NCBI GenBank assembly: GCA_022842885.1
Contig: JALHOR010000023.1
Location: 1 to 59,830, forward strand
Direction of reading: 5' to 3'
Source: Anaerolineae bacterium
GTDB taxonomy: Bacteria; Chloroflexota; Anaerolineae; Aggregatilineales; Phototrophicaceae
DNA length: 59,830 bases
Shown here: one piece after another, positions 34,801-43,610 of the stretch
How positions within the stretch are numbered: position 1 is the first letter of the stretch
How the letters are laid out: each line of letters starts with the position of its first letter
Position numbers and translations under genes: made by a program
The notes under the pieces: generated by a model
The model's input: only the letters and a program-made list of their open reading frames with translations
Told to the model about the DNA's origin: nothing
The model's database searches: none

Positions 34801-36462
34801 TTGCCCGGTTTCAATGAGCATAATACTGGTGCTTTCGCTCTCAATGATGCGGGCAACACTCGTCAAAATCAATTTCAGCACTTCATTGAGGGATAAGGTA
34901 CTGTTTAAGGCAGCAGAGGTATCGCGCAGCGTTTCTGCCAATAAACGCTGTTCGCGTTCTGCGGCTTGTACCAATTTACGCTCCCGAATATCGCGGGAAA
35001 ACGTCAAAATTGCCGGGCGGTCACTATACGTAATCAGGCGGCTGCTGCTTTCCACCGGAATGCCCGTGCCATCTTTATGCAGATACACTTGTTCCATAAT
35101 CAGCCGATTGGTGCTGTGGATGCTAGCAGCCAGTGTATCGCTTTGCGACATATCGCTGGCAATTTCAATATCGGCAATATTTTGAATGAGGAGTTCATCA
35201 TGGGTATAGCCCAAAAGGCGGTGTGCCTGACGATTGGCATCCATAATATTGCCGGTCTGCAAATCAATCAGCAAAATGGCGTCATTGGCGTATTCAAACA
35301 ATTGTTGATACCGCCGCGCCGATTCTTGGAGGGCTTCTTCTACCGTCCGGTGGCGCGTGACATCTTGGGCAACGAGCAAAATTTGGTCAGCCGCCATAGG
35401 CGATAAAACCGCCGTGAACCAATGGCGTTTACCGCGAATTTTCATATCGTATTCAATCCGCAGTGGTTGGCGCGTGGCTAACGTGGTTTGAAGATAGGCT
35501 TCAAATTCCGCTGCCCGTTCCATCGGCATAACATCGGACAAATTGCGCCCAACCAGTTCCGCCGCTGGCTGTATCAGATACTCATCATCCCCCGTCGTAA
35601 TTTTGACAATAGTGCCTTTTGCATCCAGCACCATGACGACTTCAATCAAGGCATTCAAAATAGACTGCACCTGATTTTCAGAAGCGCGTAAGGTCGTTTC
35701 AGCCTGTTTTTGGAGGGTCACATCCCGATTGATGCTGATAAATTCGCTTAAACGCCCGGTATTATCACGAATGCCGGATAAGGACAATAAAATGGTGACA
35801 TCGCGCCCGGTCTTGTGTCGTTGCTGCACTTCACCACGCCAAGTCTCATTGGTTTCTAACACCACCAGTATATCCGCAGGTGTTAGAGGTTCGGGAAAAC
35901 GAGTTTGCAAAATATTATCTATAGGTTGCCCCAACACTTCGGCGGCTGTCCAACCAAAAATCTGTTCGGCAGCAGCATTCCAACTGGTGATGCTGCCGTC
36001 TATCGTCACCGCCAGCATGGCATCGGGCGTATTCCGAATAAGATGTTGATATTGCCCCAATGTTTTGCGCGTATCGTTGGCATTCAGCACTTGTTCAACG
36101 CGCCTTAAGAGCAACGCTTCTGTCAGCATATAGGATAAACAATCGGTTGCCCCTGCTATCAGCGCACTTTTGGCAATCGTGCCATCATCCGATACTAACA
36201 TCAAAATCGGCAGGTTATCGCTATTCGGCAATGCCCGCAAATTCCGGCACAAGGTCAACACTTGCGGCGTCATCACCGTTGCATCCAACACCACTAAATC
36301 CGGCAAAGTGCCGTTACAGCGTGCCAACGCTTGAGCAGCAGTCTGTACCACAGTCACTCTATATTCGGCAGACTCCAATTGCGACCGTAGCCGAATCTGC
36401 GTGGTAATAGGCTGCGCGTAAACCAGAATAGACCGGAGATGTGGGGACATGTGCATTAACAT
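31867..36462 (-). CDS. Giant PAS/GAF sensor histidine kinase with N-terminal receiver
   Basis: 1531 residues without a clear membrane helix. Domain order: receiver (10-125, Asp60 in LVVLDATV), three PAS domains (about 140-500), GAF (515-660), coiled coil, two PAS/PAC (about 715-950), GAF (about 990-1125), coiled coil, PAS (about 1165-1290), HisKA with the phosphoacceptor in ASASHELRTP (about 1322), and HATPase with NLVTNALHY, DTGIGI and GAGLGLSI. The receiver lacks the acidic pair after strand 1 and the strand-5 lysine, so it may not be phosphorylated. No cognate regulator is adjacent. It is divergent from the PknK-like kinase, which suggests a shared signalling locus. Confidence 0.94.
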   Translation of the reverse strand: MLMHMSPHLRSILVYAQPITTQIRLRSQLESAEYRVTVVQTAAQALARCNGTLPDLVVLDATVMTPQVLTLCRNLRALPNSDNLPILMLVSDDGTIAKSALIAGATDCLSYMLTEALLLRRVEQVLNANDTRKTLGQYQHLIRNTPDAMLAVTIDGSITSWNAAAEQIFGWTAAEVLGQPIDNILQTRFPEPLTPADILVVLETNETWRGEVQQRHKTGRDVTILLSLSGIRDNTGRLSEFISINRDVTLQKQAETTLRASENQVQSILNALIEVVMVLDAKGTIVKITTGDDEYLIQPAAELVGRNLSDVMPMERAAEFEAYLQTTLATRQPLRIEYDMKIRGKRHWFTAVLSPMAADQILLVAQDVTRHRTVEEALQESARRYQQLFEYANDAILLIDLQTGNIMDANRQAHRLLGYTHDELLIQNIADIEIASDMSQSDTLAASIHSTNRLIMEQVYLHKDGTGIPVESSSRLITYSDRPAILTFSRDIRERKLVQAAEREQRLLAETLRDTSAALNSTLSLNEVLKLILTSVARIIESESTSIMLIETGQVRVFEHRGYEERFKDPKIVEDLRYDAAATPTLRWMIHHRQPLLISDTRRDLRWTMGLSGLPIMSYLGAPIIIKGEVIGFLHLDSYTANHFENRHVQRLEAFANQAALAIHNARLFEQTRQYAEELEMRVQERTALLTEANTALKEQIIERQQIEEKLEAERNLLQTLIDTIPDEIYIKDTQHRFVLTNRAMVQALGRHSLSDVLGKDETAFAISPGMMAVRDQEDLILQNGQPLMNHSSVQEEASGRRWLLMTRLPLRDTAGNITGVIGVNRDITEIKQAEAQLEQVLTSARCLLWFAIVEKNPQGYTWMLQIANEPAAQRFLPLDTSAYTSYTDAWEHSILPEDREKRHHLFAAQERFNRQNYSLELRCQQADGSLRWLIEDAQVRRLTANRWSVVGVCTDISDRKRAEDALQRNNEELENRVKDRTRELLLTNNNLQQQILERQRAEEAERHQRILADALRDGVTAINQLLERDAIFDRILDALKTVVPHDAASMMLLQGDEAVVVHHRGYPDDGAAITFNVREMQDFHQVLATNTPVIIVDTHQYPAWVTLPQFSWIRANVKIPIRLDDTIIGFLNLDSSIPGHFTGEHAHWLQTFADQASIAIRNARMLAEIRSHAADLEERVQERTAQLQYERAQLQAILDSMRDGVIYRDSHGTAHYVNQAMIDIVGYTEAEWLVSEINLNTLPQPEWEQLQKHMSRALEYQGFWKGDMVLQRKDGSRFDANLTRTFVREKDNQSSGIVTVIRDISQAKQLEEQKRRFIASASHELRTPIANLKIRLHLLRRQPQKFQEHIEIAESVLNLMRSLVDDMFDLSRFERGILEIHRETVVAQTFIREVMSYQQPHAERQNILLHLVMPPDPITIKVDPFRMTQVLTNLVTNALHYTSENGTVTITLQHDEQEFLISVADTGIGIETAHLPHLFEPFYRVKPDESKGAGLGLSISQEIVRLHGGSIEVQSEVGVGSSFIVRLPVS

Positions 36463-36608
36463 AAATGTAAAACCATAAGCTCGCTGCGGCGAAAAATAGG
36501 TAGGGTACGAAATAGCGATTTGTTACATATAACCCGCATAAGCATAACATAGAGCCATCTGAAACTAAAATCCTTTTACGAGCCTTAATGTTGTTTTTAA
36601 TTTTTTAA

Positions 36609-36627
36609 ACTGGTATAAATTTCCAGT
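36609..36627 (+). promoter_or_regulatory. Extended -10 inside a small palindrome
   Basis: TGGTATAAA (TGn plus -10, 36611-36619) lies within the palindrome ACTGG-tataaattt-CCAGT. It is 41 bases before the ATG at 36660. The overlap of promoter and inverted repeat would suit a repressor site. Confidence 0.4.
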
Positions 36628-36659
36628 ATATTTTTTTGAGAAATGGCGTAAAAAGCGGT

Positions 36660-39600
36660 ATGCTTGTGGCATTCTTCGCCAATCACCAACAACCAATGAT
36701 GGATCCTATGATTGTTTCAAAGCGGTATCAGATGCTGCATTTGTTAGGTGCAGGCGGTATGGGAGAAGTCTATGCCGCAGAAGATAGATTAACCGGGGAA
36801 CACATCGCTCTAAAACGAGTCTTAGTGAAACCCAATTATACCAAAGACCCTTCCACACGTACCAATAACGATTTACGATATGCGCTTGCCAATGAATTCC
36901 AAGTGTTATCTTCACTGCGGCATCCGGGCATCATTAGCGTCATGGATTATGGATTTGATGCGGAACGCAATCCTTATTACACCATGACGCTGCTGCATCA
37001 ACCGCAGGATATTCTGGCAGCCGCCCAGACCAGCAATTTTAACGAAAAAATTGATTTATTGGTTCAAACGCTGCAAGCCTTGGCATATTTGCATCGGCAA
37101 GGCATCCTCCACCGCGATTTAAAGCCCGCCAATATCTTGCTGGATTCGCAAAATACTCTAAAACTACTCGATTTTGGGCTGGCAACCCATAAAGGTACGG
37201 TGGATGACCCACGCGGGACACTGCTGTATATGCCGCCCGAAGTGATTACCCAACAAGAAGTGACTGCCCGCAGCGATTTATATGCGGTGGGGCTTATCGC
37301 CTATGAGATGTTCGCTGGCGAATATCCGTTTGAACCAGAACATATATCGGTGTTGATAAAACAAATGCTCTATGAGATACCGGATATGCAAGCCGTCCCG
37401 GAAGCTATCCGCCCCATCATCCACAAAATGGTGATGAAAGACCCCATGGAGCGTTTCCCTAACGCCGAATCGGTCTTGGTGGATTTACAGCAATTGACCA
37501 ATGGCAAAATCCATATCGAAAATGCCGATATGCGCGAAAGTTATTTGCAAGCGGCGCATTTTGTCGGGCGCGATGCCGAACTTGCTGAATTTTCGGTGGC
37601 ATTAAAAACGATGTTGACAGATAGCACCGGTGCCGCGTGGCTGATTGGTGGCGAAAGTGGGGTTGGCAAAAGCCGCCTGATTGAAGAAATGCGGACGTTG
37701 GCATTGTTAGAAGGTGTTTTTGTGGTGCGAGGGCAGTGTGTGGCAAATGGCGGGTTGCATTTTCATCCGTGGCGCAATGTCGCCCGGCGCTTGGCGCTGG
37801 AATATGATTTGACCGATTTGGAAATCAGCATTTTGCATGAACTGGTGCCGGATATTGATACGATACTGGAACGCAGCGTGATGCCCTTGCCGTTATTGGA
37901 ACATGTATCTGCTCAACAGCGCATTGTCGAAACGTTGGTGGGGTTATTTCGGCAGCAACAACAACCGATTCTGCTCATTCTGGAAGACTTGCATTGGGCA
38001 GTGGAAAGTCTTTTGCCGTTGCGCCGTCTGGTATCACTGGTCAATAAACTGCCGTTGCTCATTATCGGCAGTTATCGCAATGATGAAAAACCGGGGCTAC
38101 CAGAACATTTGCCCGGCATGAAAGTTATCTCTTTGGGGCGCTTATCCCGCGACAATATTGCCGCCCTCAGCGCCACCATTGTCGGTGATGAAGGCAACCG
38201 CGCCCAACTGGTAGATTATTTGCACGAACAAACCGAAGGCAATGTTTTTTTCATCATCGAAACAATGCGAGCATTGGCAGAAGAATTTGGCGAACTACGC
38301 CTGATTGGAATGGAAACGCTGCCCGCCAATATTATGCAAGCGGGAATGGAACAAATTGTGGTGCGACGGTTGGCGCGGCTGCCCGCCGAAGCCATGCCTG
38401 CCCTGCAATTTGCGGCAGTCGTCGGACGCAAGATTGAACTGCCCTTGATGCAAGCCTTTTTGGGCGATGAGTTAGACATGTGGTTACAACTCTGCATGAA
38501 TGCTGCCATTTTGGAAGTGCAGGAGAATGAATGGCGCTTCGCCCATGATAAACTGCGCGAAAGTCTCTTAGAACAATTAGAGCCTATGCAGAATGCCATC
38601 TTGCATCGGCAAGCGGCAGAATTGTTAGAAGAAATCTATCCCAATGACAGCAGCATGGCAACTGTCCTAGTTGAGTATTGGCGAATTGCAGGCGACATTA
38701 TCAAAGAGGCTTACTACGCGGTTATTGCGACGCAGCAGCAGCTTAATTTGGGCATTCTTAGCCAAGCCCATACGATGTTAGACCGCGCTTTGGCATTGTC
38801 CACGCCGGATATTCAGGTACAAATTCAACTTTTCTTGCTGGCAGGCGAAATTTATTTTGACTTGGGCAAGCCGGATATTTCCAGCCAATATTATGCTGAT
38901 TGTTTGCGCCTCGCCCGTGAATTGGAACAATCCGATATAGAAGGCATGGCATTGGAAGGCTTAGGCACGACTGCTACTGCCCGCAGCCAATTTCAAGAAG
39001 CAGAACGCTGGTTTAACGAAAGTTTGGCAGTCCGCCGGCGTATCGGTGATTTAAAAGGCATTGCCAGCGTCTTGCATTTTATGAATACGGTGGAACGCTT
39101 ACGCGGCAGTTATGAATTGGCGTGGCGTTACCTAGAGGAAAGTATTGCCCTCCGCCGGACAATTGATGACCCGCGTGGTCTCGCTGATAGCTTGTATCAG
39201 ATGAGTGTATTGGCACGCAACGCCGGGCGTTATGACGAAGCACGGACCTATCTGGAAGAAGGACGCCAACTCCGCTTGGCAATCGGCGATGGACGTGGCT
39301 TGGCAGATGACTTGAACAGTTTGGGCATTTGTTTGATGCTGATGGGCAAATTTGAAGAAGCTGCCCAACGGTTGTACGAGAGCTTACAAGCACGGCAAGC
39401 CGTCAACAATCAACGTGGGGTGGCAAGCTGCTTAAACGCCCTGGGCGAACTGGAAATTTTGGCGGGCAATTATCAGGGGGCGCTGCGGAATTTTAGCTTA
39501 TCTCTCAGCACTTGGACAACCGCGCAAGACAAATGGAACATCGCCAACTGTTACGCCAGTTTGGGTTTTATCCAGAGCCTCGCGGGTGAAACCCTCTCAG

Positions 39601-39911
39601 CAAGTTACAATCTTGTCACCAGCCTAAAAATCGCCAGCGAAGTCAACGCCAATCTGATTTTATTGAAGGGTTTAATCGGGTTGGCACAACTCATGCTGCG
39701 CGATAATCCATCCGCAGCGGCACAATTATTGGGGTTGGTGGATGCTCATGCCGCGACGACTGCCGGGTTACGTGCTGTCTATTTTGATAGAATCGGTGGT
39801 AATTTTGATGTCTCAAAATTCCCCGACGATTACCAAATCGGCAAAAATCTCAACTTAAAATCAGTGGTGTCTGAGATTTTACAGCGCGAACATCACACGA
39901 TTTATATCTAA
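36660..39911 (+). CDS. Ser/Thr kinase-AAA ATPase-TPR signalling protein (PknK-like)
   Basis: 1083 residues. The N-terminal kinase (about 20-285) has GAGGMGEVY, the ALKRV lysine, LHRDLKPANI (about 150), LDFGLAT (about 169) and a PPE motif. A STAND/AAA-type ATPase follows (about 305-560) with GGESGVGKSRLIEEM (Walker A, about 330) and LLILEDLHW (Walker B). From about 695 to 1060 there are TPR repeats, several carrying paired phrases such as ARELEQSDIEGMALEGLG and RRRIGDLKGIASVLHF. This is the PknK or adenylyl-cyclase-like regulator layout: the kinase is controlled by a nucleotide switch and protein binding. Start choice among ATGs at 36660, 36696 and 36708 is uncertain. Confidence 0.93.
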   Translation: MLVAFFANHQQPMMDPMIVSKRYQMLHLLGAGGMGEVYAAEDRLTGEHIALKRVLVKPNYTKDPSTRTNNDLRYALANEFQVLSSLRHPGIISVMDYGFDAERNPYYTMTLLHQPQDILAAAQTSNFNEKIDLLVQTLQALAYLHRQGILHRDLKPANILLDSQNTLKLLDFGLATHKGTVDDPRGTLLYMPPEVITQQEVTARSDLYAVGLIAYEMFAGEYPFEPEHISVLIKQMLYEIPDMQAVPEAIRPIIHKMVMKDPMERFPNAESVLVDLQQLTNGKIHIENADMRESYLQAAHFVGRDAELAEFSVALKTMLTDSTGAAWLIGGESGVGKSRLIEEMRTLALLEGVFVVRGQCVANGGLHFHPWRNVARRLALEYDLTDLEISILHELVPDIDTILERSVMPLPLLEHVSAQQRIVETLVGLFRQQQQPILLILEDLHWAVESLLPLRRLVSLVNKLPLLIIGSYRNDEKPGLPEHLPGMKVISLGRLSRDNIAALSATIVGDEGNRAQLVDYLHEQTEGNVFFIIETMRALAEEFGELRLIGMETLPANIMQAGMEQIVVRRLARLPAEAMPALQFAAVVGRKIELPLMQAFLGDELDMWLQLCMNAAILEVQENEWRFAHDKLRESLLEQLEPMQNAILHRQAAELLEEIYPNDSSMATVLVEYWRIAGDIIKEAYYAVIATQQQLNLGILSQAHTMLDRALALSTPDIQVQIQLFLLAGEIYFDLGKPDISSQYYADCLRLARELEQSDIEGMALEGLGTTATARSQFQEAERWFNESLAVRRRIGDLKGIASVLHFMNTVERLRGSYELAWRYLEESIALRRTIDDPRGLADSLYQMSVLARNAGRYDEARTYLEEGRQLRLAIGDGRGLADDLNSLGICLMLMGKFEEAAQRLYESLQARQAVNNQRGVASCLNALGELEILAGNYQGALRNFSLSLSTWTTAQDKWNIANCYASLGFIQSLAGETLSASYNLVTSLKIASEVNANLILLKGLIGLAQLMLRDNPSAAAQLLGLVDAHAATTAGLRAVYFDRIGGNFDVSKFPDDYQIGKNLNLKSVVSEILQREHHTIYI

Positions 39912-40847
39912 TTAGCCGCCATAAGTTGCGCCAAAAACCGCGATGAGCAGTTCTGCCAAGCGGTTTCTATCTGGCACGCGCACCACGTCGCTGCCTGTGT
40001 TGTAGTTGTAACTATAATTCTGGTCAATGGTGCCAATGCTGATATTGCTATCTTCAACTTCCATGATAGCTAACCCCAATGCCACCGCCGATTGCAGCGA
40101 CAAGTTGGTATAAATATTACTCTGTAGTCGGCTGTATAACAGCGGGGCTTGCCCAACCATGCGCGTCAAAACCACTTCATCGCGCAGGCGGTCACGCAGC
40201 GCCCGAACCACTTGTAATTGCCGCTGCACGCGCAAATAATCGCTATCGCCGTGCCGGGTGCGGGCATAACGCAAGGCATCATAGCCATCAAATTGATACA
40301 CGCCCGGCGTTAAATACAGAGGATCGTAACGATAATACATATCTGGGAAACCGGGGTCATCTATCGTATATTCCACATCCACCGTGACGCCACCAACCGC
40401 ATCTACCACTGTAATAAAGGCTTCAAAATCAAAGGCAACATAGGCATCAATATACATGCCCAAATTATTTTGTAAGGTTTCCAGTGCGAAGTAGGGACCA
40501 TAACCCGGTTGGCGTTGTTCGCCAAACACCAGCAGCGAATTGACCCGCGTCAAAGCCCCCGTATCCACCCGCGCAAAATGCAAATCGCGTGGGATACCCA
40601 ATACGCCAATATGCTGGGTTGCTAGGTCGAAACTCACGAGCATAACGGTATCCGCACGGACATCATCTAAGTATGTTCGGGTGGTATCATCGGGGCGGCG
40701 GTCAATGCCCATCACCAACATGGTAAAGCGCGTTTGCCCATCCCATGCCGCTTCCCATCCCGGATACGGCGGAACTCCTTGCGCCCTGCTACCGCCGCTT
40801 ATCAGACCGACCACAAAAACCAGCATCATCCATCGTATGTGTCGCAT
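39912..40847 (-). CDS. LytR-CpsA-Psr (LCP) family protein
   Basis: 311 residues. An N-terminal signal/anchor (RHIRWMMLVFVVGLISGG) is followed by an LCP domain. FTMLVMGIDRRP opens it, with DDVRADTVMLVSFD, then IGVLGIPRDLHF, VGGVTVDVEY and DGYDALRYARTRHGDSDYLRVQRQ. The aspartates and arginines known to hold the polyprenyl-phosphate substrate are in these blocks. LCP enzymes attach glycopolymers to peptidoglycan or other acceptors. Its stop is directly tail to tail with the PknK-like gene (no bases between). GGGGAT precedes the ATG. Confidence 0.93.
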   Translation of the reverse strand: MRHIRWMMLVFVVGLISGGSRAQGVPPYPGWEAAWDGQTRFTMLVMGIDRRPDDTTRTYLDDVRADTVMLVSFDLATQHIGVLGIPRDLHFARVDTGALTRVNSLLVFGEQRQPGYGPYFALETLQNNLGMYIDAYVAFDFEAFITVVDAVGGVTVDVEYTIDDPGFPDMYYRYDPLYLTPGVYQFDGYDALRYARTRHGDSDYLRVQRQLQVVRALRDRLRDEVVLTRMVGQAPLLYSRLQSNIYTNLSLQSAVALGLAIMEVEDSNISIGTIDQNYSYNYNTGSDVVRVPDRNRLAELLIAVFGATYGG

Positions 40848-40943
40848 GAGTTTTATCCCCGCTGCCTTGTGTTTATGAAAACATCATCCAAGCCCGGTTT
40901 TGCCCGCGCCTGATGATAAAGACACCCTTTATAGGGATAACGT

Positions 40944-41474
40944 TCAAATTGCTGCCGGGGTTTCATCTGTAGGAGGTTGCAAGAGATATTCATCCAATAT
41001 ATCGCGGGCGATACGATAGCCATCTCCAAAACGTCCGGCGGGAATCGTGCCGTTTTCGATGAGGTGGATAATTTCACTTTCGGTCACGCTCAGATATTCG
41101 GCAGCTTCGCGCACGGTAAAAATGCGCTTGTTTTCCGGGATTTTGGGCGCAGCGATAGCCGTCACTTTGGGAGCAGAGAATAACATCACCAAAAACACCG
41201 CAATCACCCCGATCACCGCGATTAGTTCAAACAGGCTTAGGCGCATCACCAATGCCAAAAAATCGTCCGAGTAAAGCGACCCGCCGCTTGCGCCATATTG
41301 CAGCCCTACGATTAACCCCAACGGCACAAACAGAATGGGAGGTGCCATCAACAAAGCGCCGACGATTCGCGCATTTTTGCCTTCGATAACGCGCCCCAAA
41401 AATTGCACGCGCCCTTTCATCAACCATGCAAAACCCGCCAAAAACATAATGCCTTCTGCCAGTAGTAACAACAT
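40944..41474 (-). CDS. Membrane protein with C-terminal excisionase-type HTH
   Basis: 176 residues. Three hydrophobic segments (LLLLAEGIMFLAGFAWLM, ALLMAPPILFVPLGLIVGL, LFELIAVIGVIAVFLVMLF) are followed by a linker and an excisionase/MerR-type helix-turn-helix. It runs IFTVREAAEYLSVTESEIIHLIENGTIPAGRFGDGYRIARDILDEYL; the domain normally binds DNA in soluble Xis proteins. Here it should face the cytoplasm from the membrane. AGGAGG lies nine bases before the ATG. It is alone, next to the accessory ATPase-TOPRIM gene. Confidence 0.8.
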   Translation of the reverse strand: MLLLLAEGIMFLAGFAWLMKGRVQFLGRVIEGKNARIVGALLMAPPILFVPLGLIVGLQYGASGGSLYSDDFLALVMRLSLFELIAVIGVIAVFLVMLFSAPKVTAIAAPKIPENKRIFTVREAAEYLSVTESEIIHLIENGTIPAGRFGDGYRIARDILDEYLLQPPTDETPAAI

Positions 41475-41598
41475 CGCACTTTGCCTCCTGTATTTTCATG
41501 ACTGAACTTATTTCAGTGTAGCACAGAAACGAGGTGAAGAGAGGCACTATTCATCAGCCCATAAGAATAGGAAGATGGGCATTCATTTAAATTAAAAC

Positions 41599-43248
41599 TT
41601 AAGAAGTTACACCAAAAATATCTTCTTCCAATTCTCGATAAATTTTAGTATCTGGTGTTATAAGAGGAGCAAGAGTAATTTTACAAAAGGCTGATGCAGT
41701 ATTGCCATGTTGAGTCAATCCAAGCTGTCTTTTAACATAATTGTAAAGTTCTCCGCTTATAGCTTTTACATCATCTTGGGGCTTTTTTTCCAAAGATAGC
41801 TTATTCATTAAGCGAATTTTCTCGACTCGTATGTCAGCAAACAAATTACTCTTCTCATTTATAGAGCATAGCTTTTCTAGAATTTCATCATCCCACAGAT
41901 AGTTTTCTAAATCTCTCCTCCTTAAAACACATTTTCCTAATGCTTTTTCTGCCTTAATTTCTTCACTACTACGATCATCTCTATCAATAACAGACCAGAT
42001 TTTCACGCCACCTAACAATTTTTGAAAAGCAATTTGCATGAACGGCAGATTTGTACTGATATCATTTGTGCCACCTATCGGATAAAATTCTGTTTCTGGG
42101 TGAGTAGTTGAGAATATTGTCTGATATATAGGAACGTCAAAAGCACCTCTTCCACTTGGATCGTTTGTTTTTCCTTCACAAAATATAATTTGCTTAGGAG
42201 CAACTAATTCAGCCAAATCATCTAATGCAACCGCAAATACTTTTTTCCAAAATTGTCTATTTACTATAGCTGGTTCGATTACAACACTTTTATCAAAATC
42301 ATGTCCATCAAAATCCAAAAATACAACTTCTTGAGAGTTCTGTTTATACAATTCCATAGCGCATTGCATCATACCTATCGAATGAGTTGCTATCCAAAGC
42401 TGACATTTTTCAGGGAGATTATTAAATAAGTAACGAAGCAATTGTGATTGTAGTTTCGTATGAATATGCAATTCAGGTTCATCGATACAATACACTGTAT
42501 TGTCAAAAACTTCGGTCTTTATAACGAAGTCCAATAGCAAATCAAAAATAGCTTTTTCACCACCAGACAAATTTTTATAAGGGTAGTTTTTACTTTCACC
42601 TTTCTCAAATACAAATGTTCCATTTTGCATAGGATCCCCAATGCCCTTCAAAAGTAAATTCGGAAATACCAAACTCATAGCAGCTCGGATTTTGCCTACT
42701 AGACGTTCTCTTGCATCTCGTATAGTAATATCATCATCTTTATAGCTATATAGTAAATTTACGCTATCAGAGACTATTCTATTATAATTATCAGAGACTC
42801 GTGCTTCGGGAGAGATCAACAGGCTAGGGCTTCGACTATCTTCAATCATAGGAGGCATTTTCCCTATGTTGGAAGATTCAAATGTTGCTTCGTTTCTATA
42901 TGGAGAACGTATATAAAACATTTTTCTTATTTGGTTTGTCTCAATTTGCCAATTTCTAGGATCCAATGATTGTGAATCATAAAATTCAAATTTTATTTTA
43001 TTGTATAAATTACTGTGATTTTTATTACTTTCAAGACTACTCTGCTTAAAGTGATAATCTGCTTGAAAAGAAGTAGCACCATTATGTTTACCCGGATATA
43101 TCCAAAAATTAAATGCTTCAAAAAGGGATGTTTTTCCACTTCCATTTGAGCCTATCAAAATAACCAATTTAGTAGTTTCGGGAATGTTAATTATTTGCAA
43201 ATCTGTAAACCGCTTAAAATCTCTTATCGAAATAGATTTTATCCGCAT
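41599..43248 (-). CDS. ATPase-TOPRIM protein, OLD/PARIS-like putative defence gene
   Basis: 549 residues. An ABC-type AAA ATPase comes first: ISIRDFKRFTDLQI, Walker A LIGSNGSGKTS (about 33-41), signature LSGGEKAIFDLL (about 228), Walker B VYCIDEPELHIH (about 250) and the switch histidine in WIATHSIGM. From about residue 350 a TOPRIM-like (DUF4435-like) part follows. It has IIFCEGKTND, YPIGGTNDI, the paired acids in WSVIDRDD, and RRDLENYLWD. This ATPase-plus-TOPRIM plan is seen in OLD nucleases and in the PARIS phage-defence system. Codon use is visibly AT-richer than all neighbours, a sign of transfer. Decayed hicAB remnants lie just upstream. Confidence 0.85.
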   Translation of the reverse strand: MRIKSISIRDFKRFTDLQIINIPETTKLVILIGSNGSGKTSLFEAFNFWIYPGKHNGATSFQADYHFKQSSLESNKNHSNLYNKIKFEFYDSQSLDPRNWQIETNQIRKMFYIRSPYRNEATFESSNIGKMPPMIEDSRSPSLLISPEARVSDNYNRIVSDSVNLLYSYKDDDITIRDARERLVGKIRAAMSLVFPNLLLKGIGDPMQNGTFVFEKGESKNYPYKNLSGGEKAIFDLLLDFVIKTEVFDNTVYCIDEPELHIHTKLQSQLLRYLFNNLPEKCQLWIATHSIGMMQCAMELYKQNSQEVVFLDFDGHDFDKSVVIEPAIVNRQFWKKVFAVALDDLAELVAPKQIIFCEGKTNDPSGRGAFDVPIYQTIFSTTHPETEFYPIGGTNDISTNLPFMQIAFQKLLGGVKIWSVIDRDDRSSEEIKAEKALGKCVLRRRDLENYLWDDEILEKLCSINEKSNLFADIRVEKIRLMNKLSLEKKPQDDVKAISGELYNYVKRQLGLTQHGNTASAFCKITLAPLITPDTKIYRELEEDIFGVTS

Positions 43249-43391
43249 TTTCCAAATTCCTTAGAGAACAAATTATCTGTTTTATAGTATAAAAATATCT
43301 AGAAAGTGTCAAGTTAAATAATTTCAAGAGAATAAAATGCACCATCAATACATCTTATTCCAATAAATATTGCCCCAACGATTGCCCTACG

Positions 43392-43607
43392 CTATTGATA
43401 AATCATCGGGCGATATATCGGTTCTGGAATCGGTTTGTTATTAGCTTGTGCCGCTTCTATCCATGCTTGTTTCGCTTTTTCGACCTCTGCGAGTGCCTCT
43501 GCGGGTGTTTCACCAAATGCAGAACAAAATTCCAAATCGGGAATATCCGCAATGTAGCCTTCATCATCTTCACTATAGAAAATATTAATATGATAATCTT
43601 TTATAAT
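43392..43607 (-). pseudogene. hicB: HicB-like antitoxin remnant lacking a normal start codon
   Basis: The frame reads KDYHINIFYSEDDEGYIADIP, then DLEFCSAFGETPAEALAEV and an Ala/Pro-rich tail ending YRPMIYQ. This is a full-length short HicB antitoxin (RNase-H-like fold, about 70 residues). GGAGGA sits at ideal distance from ATT (43607), and the codon before KDY is ATA; no ATG or GTG is available. It is either started at ATT, which is rare, or it is dead. It lies directly downstream of the hicA remnant. Confidence 0.7.
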
Positions 43608-43610
43608 CGT

